A stretch of DNA of 61,199 nt, taken from NCBI GenBank assembly GCA_945905925.1, contig CAMDQN010000023.1, positions 1 to 61,199 of the forward strand, written 5' to 3'. A program made the position numbers and the translations under genes. The stretch comes from Singulisphaera sp. GP187. GTDB taxonomy: Bacteria; Planctomycetota; Planctomycetia; Gemmatales; Gemmataceae. The notes beneath the pieces are model-generated. The model saw only the letters and a list, made by a program, of their open reading frames with translations, was not told the DNA's origin and did not search any database. Below, one piece after another: positions 25,817 to 33,992 of this stretch; the first letter of the stretch is position 1; every line of letters starts with the position of its first letter.

Positions 25817-28300
25817 ATGACCCGATCACTGATCTGCTTACTCGTGCTCCAGTTCGCCGGACCGATGGCCGTGGGCCAAGAACCGGCCGCACCCACGAAA
25901 GAGCAACTCGACTTCTTCGAGTCGAAGATTCGGCCCGTACTCGTCGAGCATTGTTACAAGTGCCACGCTCCCGAGGCCAAGATCATCAAGGGCGGGCTGC
26001 GTCTGGATCATCGTGAAGGGCTGCTCAAGGGCGGCGACACCGGGGCGGCTATCGTGCCCGGACAACCGGCCAAGAGCCTGCTGGTGAAAGCGTTGAAGTA
26101 CGATGGCCTGGAGATGCCGCCGAAGGGGAAACTCGCGGAGTCGGTCATCAAGGATTTTGAAACCTGGATCATGATGGGTGCTCCGGACCCGCGCAAGTCG
26201 GACGATGTTCCCAAAGCACGCACGATTGACATTGAAGCCGGCCGGAAGTTCTGGGCGTTTCAACCAGTCGCCGATCCGACGCCGCCGAAGGTGAAGAACA
26301 CCGAGTGGCCACGCGATTCGATCGACCACTTTGTGCTCTCGCGGCTAGAAGAACAGGGCCTGAAGCCGGTGACCGATGCGAATCGCTATACATGGCTGCG
26401 TCGCGTCACCTTCGATCTCACCGGTCTGCCGCCGAGTACGAAGGAGATCGATGACTTTATCCGCGACACTTCGCCGCAGGCACGCGAAAAGGTAGTTGAC
26501 CGGCTGCTGGCATCGCGAGCCTACGGCGAACGCTGGGCACGCCACTGGCTCGACCTCACCGGTTACGCGGACATGATGGGCACATCGAACAACGTCTACG
26601 CTGAGTTCACCTGGCGGTATCGCGACTACTTGATTGAAGCGTTTCACAAAGACAAACCGTTCGACCGCTTCATCCGCGAGCAGATTGCGGGCGACTTGAT
26701 GAAAGCAGACACGATTCCCGAACGTGCGGAGAACATCACTGCGACGGGCTTCCTCATGGTCGGCGATGTCGAGATCGTCGAGCCAGACAAAGCGAAGTTG
26801 GAAGCGGACCACATCGACACGCAGGTCAGCAAGATCGGCACGGCGTTCCTCGGCATGACACTCGGCTGCGTGCGTTGCCACGATCACAAGTTCGATCCGA
26901 TCGCCTCGACTGACTACTACGGCATTGCCGGGATGCTTCGCAGTTCCCCCTCGACGCACAAGATTCCGTTCGGTGTCTGGAGCCTGCTCAATTCAACCGA
27001 GTTGCCCGAGACGCCCGAACAACGAGAAGCTCGCCTGAAGCTCGAAGCCGAGCACGAAAAGAAGATCGCGGCATTGAAGACCGAGCAGACCAAACTCGCA
27101 GCGGAGAAGAAAACCGTCGAGGCGGAACTTGCGAAAGTGATGAAGGACGATGCGAAGAAAACTGAGTTGACGAAACGGCGAGATGAACTGGCCGGGAAAC
27201 TCAGCCCACTCGCCGGATTGATTCACCACGCGGAGTTCTTTCGTTCGAGATCGCCCCGAGCGTTCGCCATGCACGACGGCGACAAGCCTGCCGACATGCC
27301 GATCTACATTCGCGGCAATCCGTATGCACCGGGCGCCGTGGTTCCGCGCGGCGTCGTCCAAGTTGCATCGTGGGGAAAGCTGCCGGAGATTCCCAAGGGG
27401 CAAAGCGGCCGCCTGCAACTGGCCGACTGGCTCGCCGACAAACGCAACCCGCTCACCGCACGAGTGACCGTCAATCGTGTTTGGCAGAAGCTCTTCGGGG
27501 AAGGCCTGGTTCGCAGCGTCGATTACTTCGGAGCACGCGGCGAAACGCCTTCGCATCCGGACTTGCTCGATCACCTGGCCACACGATACATGAGCCACGG
27601 CTGGTCGCAGAAGACGTTGATTCGCTCGATCGTGCTCAGTCGCGTCTATGGCCTGTCGGGACTCAATGACGAATCGGCGACGAAGATTGACCCCGACAAT
27701 CGGCTGCTCTGGCGGATGAACCGTCAACGGCTCGAAGCAGAGGCGATTCGCGATAGCTTGCTGGCCGTGAGCGGCGAATTGCAGCCAAGTGAAGGAGGAC
27801 CCGGTCTGGTGCTTGAAGAGCCAGCAAACTGTGGCGACCTCGCGTTGAAAGGCGTGAACCCGCCCAACTACACTCATCGCAAGCCGCGGGCCAGCCAGGA
27901 ATACCAGCGGACGATCTACCTGCCCGTAATGCGGACGAACACCACGGACACCGACCGCATCCGCAACTTCTTCGACTTTGTGAACCCGGCTCAGATTGCT
28001 GGCCAGCGCTCGCAGACCGTCGTGCCCACGCAATCGCTGTTCCTGATGAACAACGACTTGTTCCGCAAACGAGCGCGCGTCGTCGCGGACAAACTGATCG
28101 CCCAACACGCCCAACCGCCAGAACGACTGAAACAGTTGTGGTTCACGATCTACAACCGTCCGATTACGAATGAGGAACGCGACCACGCGTTGAAGTTCCT
28201 CGCCGAACTGAGCCCGCTCGTCCAAGCCAACGAATCGCTCCTCTGGCAGGAACTCTGCCACGGCCTGTTAGCGTCTAACGAATTCGTGTTCCGAATCTGA
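25817..28300 (+). CDS. PSCyt1/DUF1549/DUF1553 secreted cytochrome-type protein (827 aa)
   Basis: The start ATG 25817 gives MTRSLICLLVLQFAGPMAVG, a Sec-type signal; an in-frame GTG at 25751 would add 22 residues without a signal. PSCyt1 has the haem site CYKCH at 46-50; DUF1549 includes DLTGLPPSTKEIDDFI and YGERWARHWLDL and ends with CVRCHDHKFDPIA. A charged, coiled-coil-like linker (EHEKKIAALKTEQTKLAAEK) precedes DUF1553 (NPLTARVTVNRVWQKLFGEG) and the C-terminal ASNEFVFRI. Role unknown; a secreted haem protein. A 184-bp intergenic gap with visibly lower GC follows. Confidence 0.92.
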   Translation: MTRSLICLLVLQFAGPMAVGQEPAAPTKEQLDFFESKIRPVLVEHCYKCHAPEAKIIKGGLRLDHREGLLKGGDTGAAIVPGQPAKSLLVKALKYDGLEMPPKGKLAESVIKDFETWIMMGAPDPRKSDDVPKARTIDIEAGRKFWAFQPVADPTPPKVKNTEWPRDSIDHFVLSRLEEQGLKPVTDANRYTWLRRVTFDLTGLPPSTKEIDDFIRDTSPQAREKVVDRLLASRAYGERWARHWLDLTGYADMMGTSNNVYAEFTWRYRDYLIEAFHKDKPFDRFIREQIAGDLMKADTIPERAENITATGFLMVGDVEIVEPDKAKLEADHIDTQVSKIGTAFLGMTLGCVRCHDHKFDPIASTDYYGIAGMLRSSPSTHKIPFGVWSLLNSTELPETPEQREARLKLEAEHEKKIAALKTEQTKLAAEKKTVEAELAKVMKDDAKKTELTKRRDELAGKLSPLAGLIHHAEFFRSRSPRAFAMHDGDKPADMPIYIRGNPYAPGAVVPRGVVQVASWGKLPEIPKGQSGRLQLADWLADKRNPLTARVTVNRVWQKLFGEGLVRSVDYFGARGETPSHPDLLDHLATRYMSHGWSQKTLIRSIVLSRVYGLSGLNDESATKIDPDNRLLWRMNRQRLEAEAIRDSLLAVSGELQPSEGGPGLVLEEPANCGDLALKGVNPPNYTHRKPRASQEYQRTIYLPVMRTNTTDTDRIRNFFDFVNPAQIAGQRSQTVVPTQSLFLMNNDLFRKRARVVADKLIAQHAQPPERLKQLWFTIYNRPITNEERDHALKFLAELSPLVQANESLLWQELCHGLLASNEFVFRI

Positions 28301-28484
28301 CGAGGAAAGCAATCCACCTATTGGAGACGCGAAAAATGGGATAGGCTACATACTGGCTGCGATGCAACTGATGCTTGAGATTTGGAGCTGATTCCTACCC
28401 CACCCGATGCTCTGAAAATCCAGAGCGGTTTAACCGAAACCAGGCTACGATTTTGAACCTGGCTGCTGACGAAAAAGCTAACCC

Positions 28485-31079
28485 ATGAAGCCATTCAAGG
28501 TCACTGTTCTGCTTGCACTCGGCATCGTCTGCGCGGTTGCCGTGGCTGACGGGCAGGAGTCGTTGGAAGCGGCCAAAGAGCAAGGGCGGAACAAGTCCCG
28601 ATACTTGAAAGAGACCAAGGCTGCGGCCGATACCAGCGATGCGATCCCGAAGGCCAACGTCGCAGATTTTCAGAAGTCGGTGGTGTCGATTCTGACCAAG
28701 AACTGCGTGGAATGTCACGGCCCCAAAAAAGCCAAGGGCAGACTTCGAATCGATCAGCTGAATCCTGATCTGCTTACCGGTCCTGATGTTGAAAAATGGC
28801 GTGAGGTTTACAGTGCGCTGAGCAAATCGGAAATGCCCCCCGCCAAGGAGCCGGATTATGCGCTCTCCGACACCAATCGCGCGATCGTTGTGGATTGGCT
28901 CAGCGTGGAACTGAACAAGGCGTCTCTTGTCCGACGCAGCAGCAAGGAGCATTCCTCGTTTCGTCGGCTGACGAAGTACGAATATGACTATGCTCTGCAG
29001 GATTTGCTGGGCGTGCCCTATCCCTTGGCGAACAAACTACCGCCGGAATCGACCACGGAAGACGGGTTCAAGAACAGTTCGGAATTGCTGCAGATATCGG
29101 CCGTGCAGTTCGAGACCTACCGAGAGATCGCACTGAAAGCTCTCAAACGAGCGACGGTGAGCGGTCCGCGTCCTCAACCTGTCACTTACATCATCTCGAT
29201 GCAGCACGAGATGGATAACGCTGGCAAGAAAGCCAAGTCATTCGAGACGAGCGGTGCAAGCAAGGGCAAGTACAAGAATCAACAACATCTCTTGAATCGC
29301 GAGACCGGCACGGGAATTCAATTCTCCCCTGGAACAGCGAAGCTTCAGGCCGGGGCGGTTGCTGGACAAACTCCTGCTGTTTCACCCGTCGTGCTCGTGC
29401 TTCCCGGAGAGAACGAACTGAAGCTGAATCTGGACCGCTTTCTTCCCGACGATGGCATCATGCGAGTTCGCATTCGAGCCGGGCGCTCGGCGATGAACCC
29501 GGACGAGTACGCTAGCCTGCGGCTGATGCTCGGTGCCCACACCAGCAACGATGCCAATTTCACGCAGGTCGTCAGTCAGCGAGACATCCCGGTGACGGCG
29601 GCGGGCGACAAGCCGGAATTCATTCACTTCGATATCCCATTGAGCGATATTCAACGCAACCCGTTTCGGAAACTGACCACGACCTTTCCAAGACGGGACG
29701 AGTTCCTGCATATTCGCAACGTGTCCAACGCAACCGGAGGGGAAGAGCGTCTCAAAGTCCTGATCGACTACATCGAAATCAGTGCTCCGTTCTACGAGCA
29801 ATGGCCGCCGAAAACGCACATCGGCATTTTTTTTGAGAGCAAGAGCAAGAGCGACGAAAACGTCTATGGCCGAGAGGTGCTGAATCGATTCCTCGGACGA
29901 GTCTGGCGACGCCCAGCCACCTCGCAGGAAGTTGACAAGTTCATGGCCCTGTTTGCGAAGTATCGGCCGGAGTTCTCAACTTTCGAAGATGCCATGGTGG
30001 AAGTGCTGGCGACCGCCTTGGCTACGCCCGACTTTCTCTACCTGACACAACGAGCGACGACCGAAGAGAAGAAATCGCCGGCCAAGCTCAGTGAATTCGA
30101 GTTGGCCAGCCGACTCTCCATATTCTTGTGGTCGAGTATCCCGGATGACGAACTGCTGAAGCTCGCGGAGCAGGGGAAACTCCGGAAGCCAGAGGTTTTC
30201 GCGGATCAAGTGAAACGAATGCTGGCAGATCCGCGTTCGAGACGCTTCTCTCAAAACTTCGTCGAGCAATGGTTGGGTCTGGATGGCCTGAACAGCGTGA
30301 CGCATGTCCCGGCTGGACCATTGAAAGATGCGATCCAGGAAGAGCCAATCGCCTTCTTCGAGGAAGTCCTCAAGCACAACCACAGCATTATGGACTTCAT
30401 CCATTCGGATTATGCCGTAGTCAACGAACGGCTGGCGGCACACTACGGGATTCCGAAGGTGTTCGGCCCGCACTTCCGCAAGGTGTCCATCACGCCTCAA
30501 ATGAATCGGGGCGGCCTTTTGACGGGGGCGGCCATCCTCGCCATGAACTCCGATGGCAAGGATTCGCATCCGCTGAAACGGGGCGTCTGGATGTTGAAAC
30601 GCATCCTACACGATCCGCCGCCGCCACCCCCGCCGGATGTCCCGGAAGTCGACCTGACGAACCCGGAGATTCTCAAACTGACTTTGAAAGAACGCATCGC
30701 CGATCATCGGAACAAGGCGGCCTGTGCATCGTGTCACTCGCGGATCGACCCGTGGGGAATCGCGTTTGAAAACTACGACGCCCTCGGACTGTTCCGGACG
30801 CAGATCAAGAACAAGCCCGTCGATGCGACGTCCGAACTGTTCAATCGGCAGACGCTGGCCGGGATGGACGGGTTGAAGCGATACCTGCTGACGGACCGAC
30901 AAGATCAATTTGCCCTGGCGATGGTGCATAAGTTGACGGCCTACGGACTTGGCAGACCACTCACTTTTGGCGACCGTGCTGAAATCGAGAACTTGACCGC
31001 GCAGTTCCGACGACGCGGTGACGGCCTGCGCGACCTGATCTACCTGATCGTGAACAGCAACCTCTTTAACTCGAAATAA
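28485..31079 (+). CDS. DUF1587/DUF1592/DUF1588/DUF1585 secreted cytochrome-type protein (864 aa)
   Basis: A signal peptide at residues 1-23 is followed by a PSCyt1-type haem site CVECH at 74-78. DUF1587 begins near SSFRRLTKYEYDYALQDLLG. A carbohydrate-binding-like middle region (about 240-430) has no haem. DUF1595/DUF1592 follow (NRFLGRVWRRPATSQEVDKF; ELASRLSIFLWSSIPDDELL), then DUF1588 with GGLLTGAAILAMNSDGKDSH and a second haem site CASCHSRIDPWG, and DUF1585 at the end (AYGLGRPLTFGDRAEIE). The domain order is normal for the family. It is followed 16 nt later by its usual partner, a DUF1552 gene. The pair looks less GC-rich than its neighbours, hinting at a separate origin. Confidence 0.93.
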   Translation: MKPFKVTVLLALGIVCAVAVADGQESLEAAKEQGRNKSRYLKETKAAADTSDAIPKANVADFQKSVVSILTKNCVECHGPKKAKGRLRIDQLNPDLLTGPDVEKWREVYSALSKSEMPPAKEPDYALSDTNRAIVVDWLSVELNKASLVRRSSKEHSSFRRLTKYEYDYALQDLLGVPYPLANKLPPESTTEDGFKNSSELLQISAVQFETYREIALKALKRATVSGPRPQPVTYIISMQHEMDNAGKKAKSFETSGASKGKYKNQQHLLNRETGTGIQFSPGTAKLQAGAVAGQTPAVSPVVLVLPGENELKLNLDRFLPDDGIMRVRIRAGRSAMNPDEYASLRLMLGAHTSNDANFTQVVSQRDIPVTAAGDKPEFIHFDIPLSDIQRNPFRKLTTTFPRRDEFLHIRNVSNATGGEERLKVLIDYIEISAPFYEQWPPKTHIGIFFESKSKSDENVYGREVLNRFLGRVWRRPATSQEVDKFMALFAKYRPEFSTFEDAMVEVLATALATPDFLYLTQRATTEEKKSPAKLSEFELASRLSIFLWSSIPDDELLKLAEQGKLRKPEVFADQVKRMLADPRSRRFSQNFVEQWLGLDGLNSVTHVPAGPLKDAIQEEPIAFFEEVLKHNHSIMDFIHSDYAVVNERLAAHYGIPKVFGPHFRKVSITPQMNRGGLLTGAAILAMNSDGKDSHPLKRGVWMLKRILHDPPPPPPPDVPEVDLTNPEILKLTLKERIADHRNKAACASCHSRIDPWGIAFENYDALGLFRTQIKNKPVDATSELFNRQTLAGMDGLKRYLLTDRQDQFALAMVHKLTAYGLGRPLTFGDRAEIENLTAQFRRRGDGLRDLIYLIVNSNLFNSK

Positions 31080-31095
31080 GTGTCAGGAGCAAGCG

Positions 31096-32493
31096 ATGAA
31101 TAGCAAACTCGAATTGCTGAACCGGCGAACGTTTCTTCGTGGTACTGGTGTCGCACTGGCACTGCCGTGGTTCGAAACCTTTTCAACCGGGGCCCCGGGT
31201 TCGGACGAAACGCCGAAGCGTTTCCTGAGCGTCTATCATCCAGACGGTGTAGGCCTACCGCTCAAGTCCGATCCGGCGTGGAAGGATTGGTGCTGGTTCC
31301 CGCGCGGCGGCGAGAAGGACTTTGAGCTGACGAAAGTGCTCGATGTGCTGCAACCGTTGCGCAACGACATTACAATTTATTCCGGTTTGTCGCACCCGGC
31401 CGCACGACAGGTCCACGGCCATTCGAATGCCGATCAGTATTTGACGGGCGCGCCGATCGGCGGTTCGGGTCCCTATCAGAATTCGATCTCGGTCGATCAG
31501 GTCTACGCGGAGTACGCCGGCGACTTCACTCGACACTCCTCGTTGGTCATGTCGACAAACGGTGGAGTTGGCGGTCCTCGTGGTGCGCAGACACAGTCCT
31601 TCAATCGCGAAGGTCGGCCGATCCCAGCGATGAACAAACCCAAAGAAATCTTCGACATGCTCTTCGTGACGAGTGGCAAAGATGCCGCCGCACGACTGGC
31701 GAGAAGCAAAAGCGCCCTGGACCTCCTGATTGACCACACGCGATCTCTGTCACGCGAACTCTCCAAAAAGGATCAGGAGACCTTGAAACAGTACCTGGAC
31801 GCGGTTCGCGATACGGAGTTGAAACTCGCGAAGGCCCAAAAGTGGCTCGATACACCGACTCCAAAGGTCGATGTCCGCGACCTGCATCTGGATGCTGAAC
31901 CCAAACAAGCCAGACTCTACTTCCAGACCATGTACGAGTTGATCTATCTCGCCTTCCTGAGCGATTCGACTCGCGTGGTGACGTTCCAGTTGGGGCGAGA
32001 AAATGGCGAAGGCCCGCACGATCTGCTGTCTCTCGCGGTTGGACTTGGTGCCGCTCATGGGCTGACTCACGAGGTCAAGAAGCCCAACGGCTGGAAGAAC
32101 CTGGGCACCTACAACCGTTACCAAGCCGAGGAATTCGGTCGCTTCGTCCAGAAACTGAAAGACACCAAAGAGCCGACCGGCAAAGGCAACATGCTAGACA
32201 ACACGTTCGCCATGCACGGCTCCGCGTCCAGCAGTTTCCACCTCTCGCGCAACTACCCCATCATTTCCGCCGGCGGCAAGAACCTCGGTTTCACCAATGG
32301 CCGGTATCTCAAGTTCGGCAAGGGGAACGAGGACAATCAGGCTGGCGCTGGAATCGACACGGATGCCGGCTGGCAAGGCAAGGTTGCGGTGGAAGAGCTT
32401 CCGCTGGCAAAGCTGTTCGTCACCATCTTGCAACGGCTTGGGGTGAAGACCGATTCGTTCGGCGGGTACAGCGGAACGTTAAGTCGGGTCTAA
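31096..32493 (+). CDS. DUF1552 family secreted protein, partner of the DUF1592 protein (465 aa)
   Basis: The N-terminus LNRRTFLRGTGVALALPWFE is a Tat-type signal. The body matches DUF1552: RFLSVYHPDGVGLP, ITIYSGLSHPAARQVHGHSN, SVDQVYAEY, ARLYFQTMYELIYLAFLSDS, HGSASSSFHLSRNYPII and FTNGRYLKFG. DUF1552 proteins are regularly encoded beside DUF1592/1588/1585 proteins in planctomycetes, as here with 16 nt between them, so they presumably act together outside the cytoplasm; the reaction is unknown. The length is normal. A 101-bp gap precedes the next DUF1501. Confidence 0.93.
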   Translation: MNSKLELLNRRTFLRGTGVALALPWFETFSTGAPGSDETPKRFLSVYHPDGVGLPLKSDPAWKDWCWFPRGGEKDFELTKVLDVLQPLRNDITIYSGLSHPAARQVHGHSNADQYLTGAPIGGSGPYQNSISVDQVYAEYAGDFTRHSSLVMSTNGGVGGPRGAQTQSFNREGRPIPAMNKPKEIFDMLFVTSGKDAAARLARSKSALDLLIDHTRSLSRELSKKDQETLKQYLDAVRDTELKLAKAQKWLDTPTPKVDVRDLHLDAEPKQARLYFQTMYELIYLAFLSDSTRVVTFQLGRENGEGPHDLLSLAVGLGAAHGLTHEVKKPNGWKNLGTYNRYQAEEFGRFVQKLKDTKEPTGKGNMLDNTFAMHGSASSSFHLSRNYPIISAGGKNLGFTNGRYLKFGKGNEDNQAGAGIDTDAGWQGKVAVEELPLAKLFVTILQRLGVKTDSFGGYSGTLSRV

Positions 32494-32594
32494 TTCGTAG
32501 CGCGCCCTGAGTAAGCTTCACATAGCAAAAACCCTCCCAAGGTCTGCGGGGGCTCGAACTGCTCAGGCTTCGGATTGAGCGAAAGGGATCAAGC

Positions 32595-33992
32595 ATGTTG
32601 ATGCACCAGCCTTTCACCAGGCGCCAGATGCTTCGCACGGCCGCATGCGGGTTCGGCTCGTTGGCGCTCGCGGACATCCTTCAGGCGGCGGAGAAGATCG
32701 ACGCCCGCCTTCCCGGTGCCGTGCCGAAGGCGAAGCGCGTGATCTTCCTGTTCATGGCAGGCGGGCCATCGCAGCAGGACCTCTTCGACCCCAAGGAATT
32801 CATCCGCAAGAAGCACGGCGAGAAGATCGACTCGCCGTTGCGGAAGGAAGTCACGCAGATCGGCACCGAGAAGTTCCTGGCGCTGGCCGAAGCGGCGCCG
32901 GTGAAGGCGCGCGGCCAATCCGGAATGATGGTCTCCGACCTTTTGCCGCATCTGTCGAGCGTCGTGGATGACATCTGTCTGCTTCGTGGGATGAACGCCG
33001 ACAACCCGCAGCACGCCAGCGCCACGAACCAATTCCACACCGGCGTCTTCACCGAAGTCCGGCCGTCGATGGGGGCGTGGATCAGCTACGGCCTCGGCAC
33101 GGAAAACAAGAACCTGCCGAGCTTCGTCAGCATCCACGCGCCGGGCGTGCGGACCTACGGCTCCGGGTTTCTCCCCGCCGACCATCAGGGGACGCCGCTC
33201 ACCGTGCCGCTCGATCCCAAAACCCTGCCGATCGAGAACCTGCGAAACGCCTCGGCCAGCGACGAGATTCAACGCAAGCGCATGGAGCTGACCCGGCGGC
33301 AGAACCAACGCCTCGTCGACGAACTGCACGGCGACCGCAACATGGAAGGCATGATCCAGAACATGGAACTCGCCTTCCGCATGCAAACCACGACCCCACA
33401 ACTCGTCGACATCTCGAAGGAAAGCAAGGAGACGCTCGCACTCTACGGCATCGGCGACAAGGACGCCGACAAGCAGGGCCGCGCGTGCCTGCTGGCCCGG
33501 AAGCTCAGCGAATCCGGCGTGCGGTTCGTGCAAGTGACGATGGACGGCTGGGACCACCACGGCGACATCCGCGGTAACCTCCCGCGTCTCTGCAAGCAAA
33601 CCGACCAGCCGGTCGCGGGCTTGCTCAAGGACCTGAAACAACGTGGCTTGCTCAAGGACACGCTCGTTCTGTGGTCCGGCGAGTTCGGCCGTACCCCGTG
33701 GAGCCAGGACCTTTCCGGTACGGCGCCGATCGCGAAGCACGGCCGCGAGCACCAGCCGGAAAGTTTCTGCGCGTGGATGGCGGGCGGCGGCGTGAAAGGC
33801 GGCTTGACCTACGGCGAAACCGACCACATGGGCTACCGCGTGGTCAACGGCAAGGTCCACATCCACGACCTGCACGCGACGATGCTGCACCTGCTCGGCC
33901 TCGACCACACCCGCCTCACCTGGCGGCACCTCGGCCGCGATTTCCGCCTGACCGACGTACACGGCAGCGTCGTCAAGGAGATCCTGGCGTGA
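32595..33992 (+). CDS. DUF1501 family secreted protein, GREHQ subtype (465 aa)
   Basis: ATG 32595. The signal FTRRQMLRTAACGFGSLALA is Tat-like. Blocks: RVIFLFMAGGPSQQDLFDPK, MDGWDHHGDIRGNLPRLC, GEFGRTPWSQD and GREHQPESFCAWMAGGGVKG. The tail VHIHDLHATMLHLLGLDHTR followed by LTDVHGSVVKEILA is diagnostic of the subtype lying beside DUF1549/DUF1553 genes. Its TGA overlaps the GTG start of the next gene by 4 nt (GTGA), so the pair is translationally coupled. Confidence 0.93.
   Translation: MLMHQPFTRRQMLRTAACGFGSLALADILQAAEKIDARLPGAVPKAKRVIFLFMAGGPSQQDLFDPKEFIRKKHGEKIDSPLRKEVTQIGTEKFLALAEAAPVKARGQSGMMVSDLLPHLSSVVDDICLLRGMNADNPQHASATNQFHTGVFTEVRPSMGAWISYGLGTENKNLPSFVSIHAPGVRTYGSGFLPADHQGTPLTVPLDPKTLPIENLRNASASDEIQRKRMELTRRQNQRLVDELHGDRNMEGMIQNMELAFRMQTTTPQLVDISKESKETLALYGIGDKDADKQGRACLLARKLSESGVRFVQVTMDGWDHHGDIRGNLPRLCKQTDQPVAGLLKDLKQRGLLKDTLVLWSGEFGRTPWSQDLSGTAPIAKHGREHQPESFCAWMAGGGVKGGLTYGETDHMGYRVVNGKVHIHDLHATMLHLLGLDHTRLTWRHLGRDFRLTDVHGSVVKEILA

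Noticed and set aside
28266-28278. GTTAGCGTCTAAC palindrome near the end of the cytochrome gene at 25817
   Set aside because: It lies within conserved coding sequence (LLASNEF) and is explained by codon choice.
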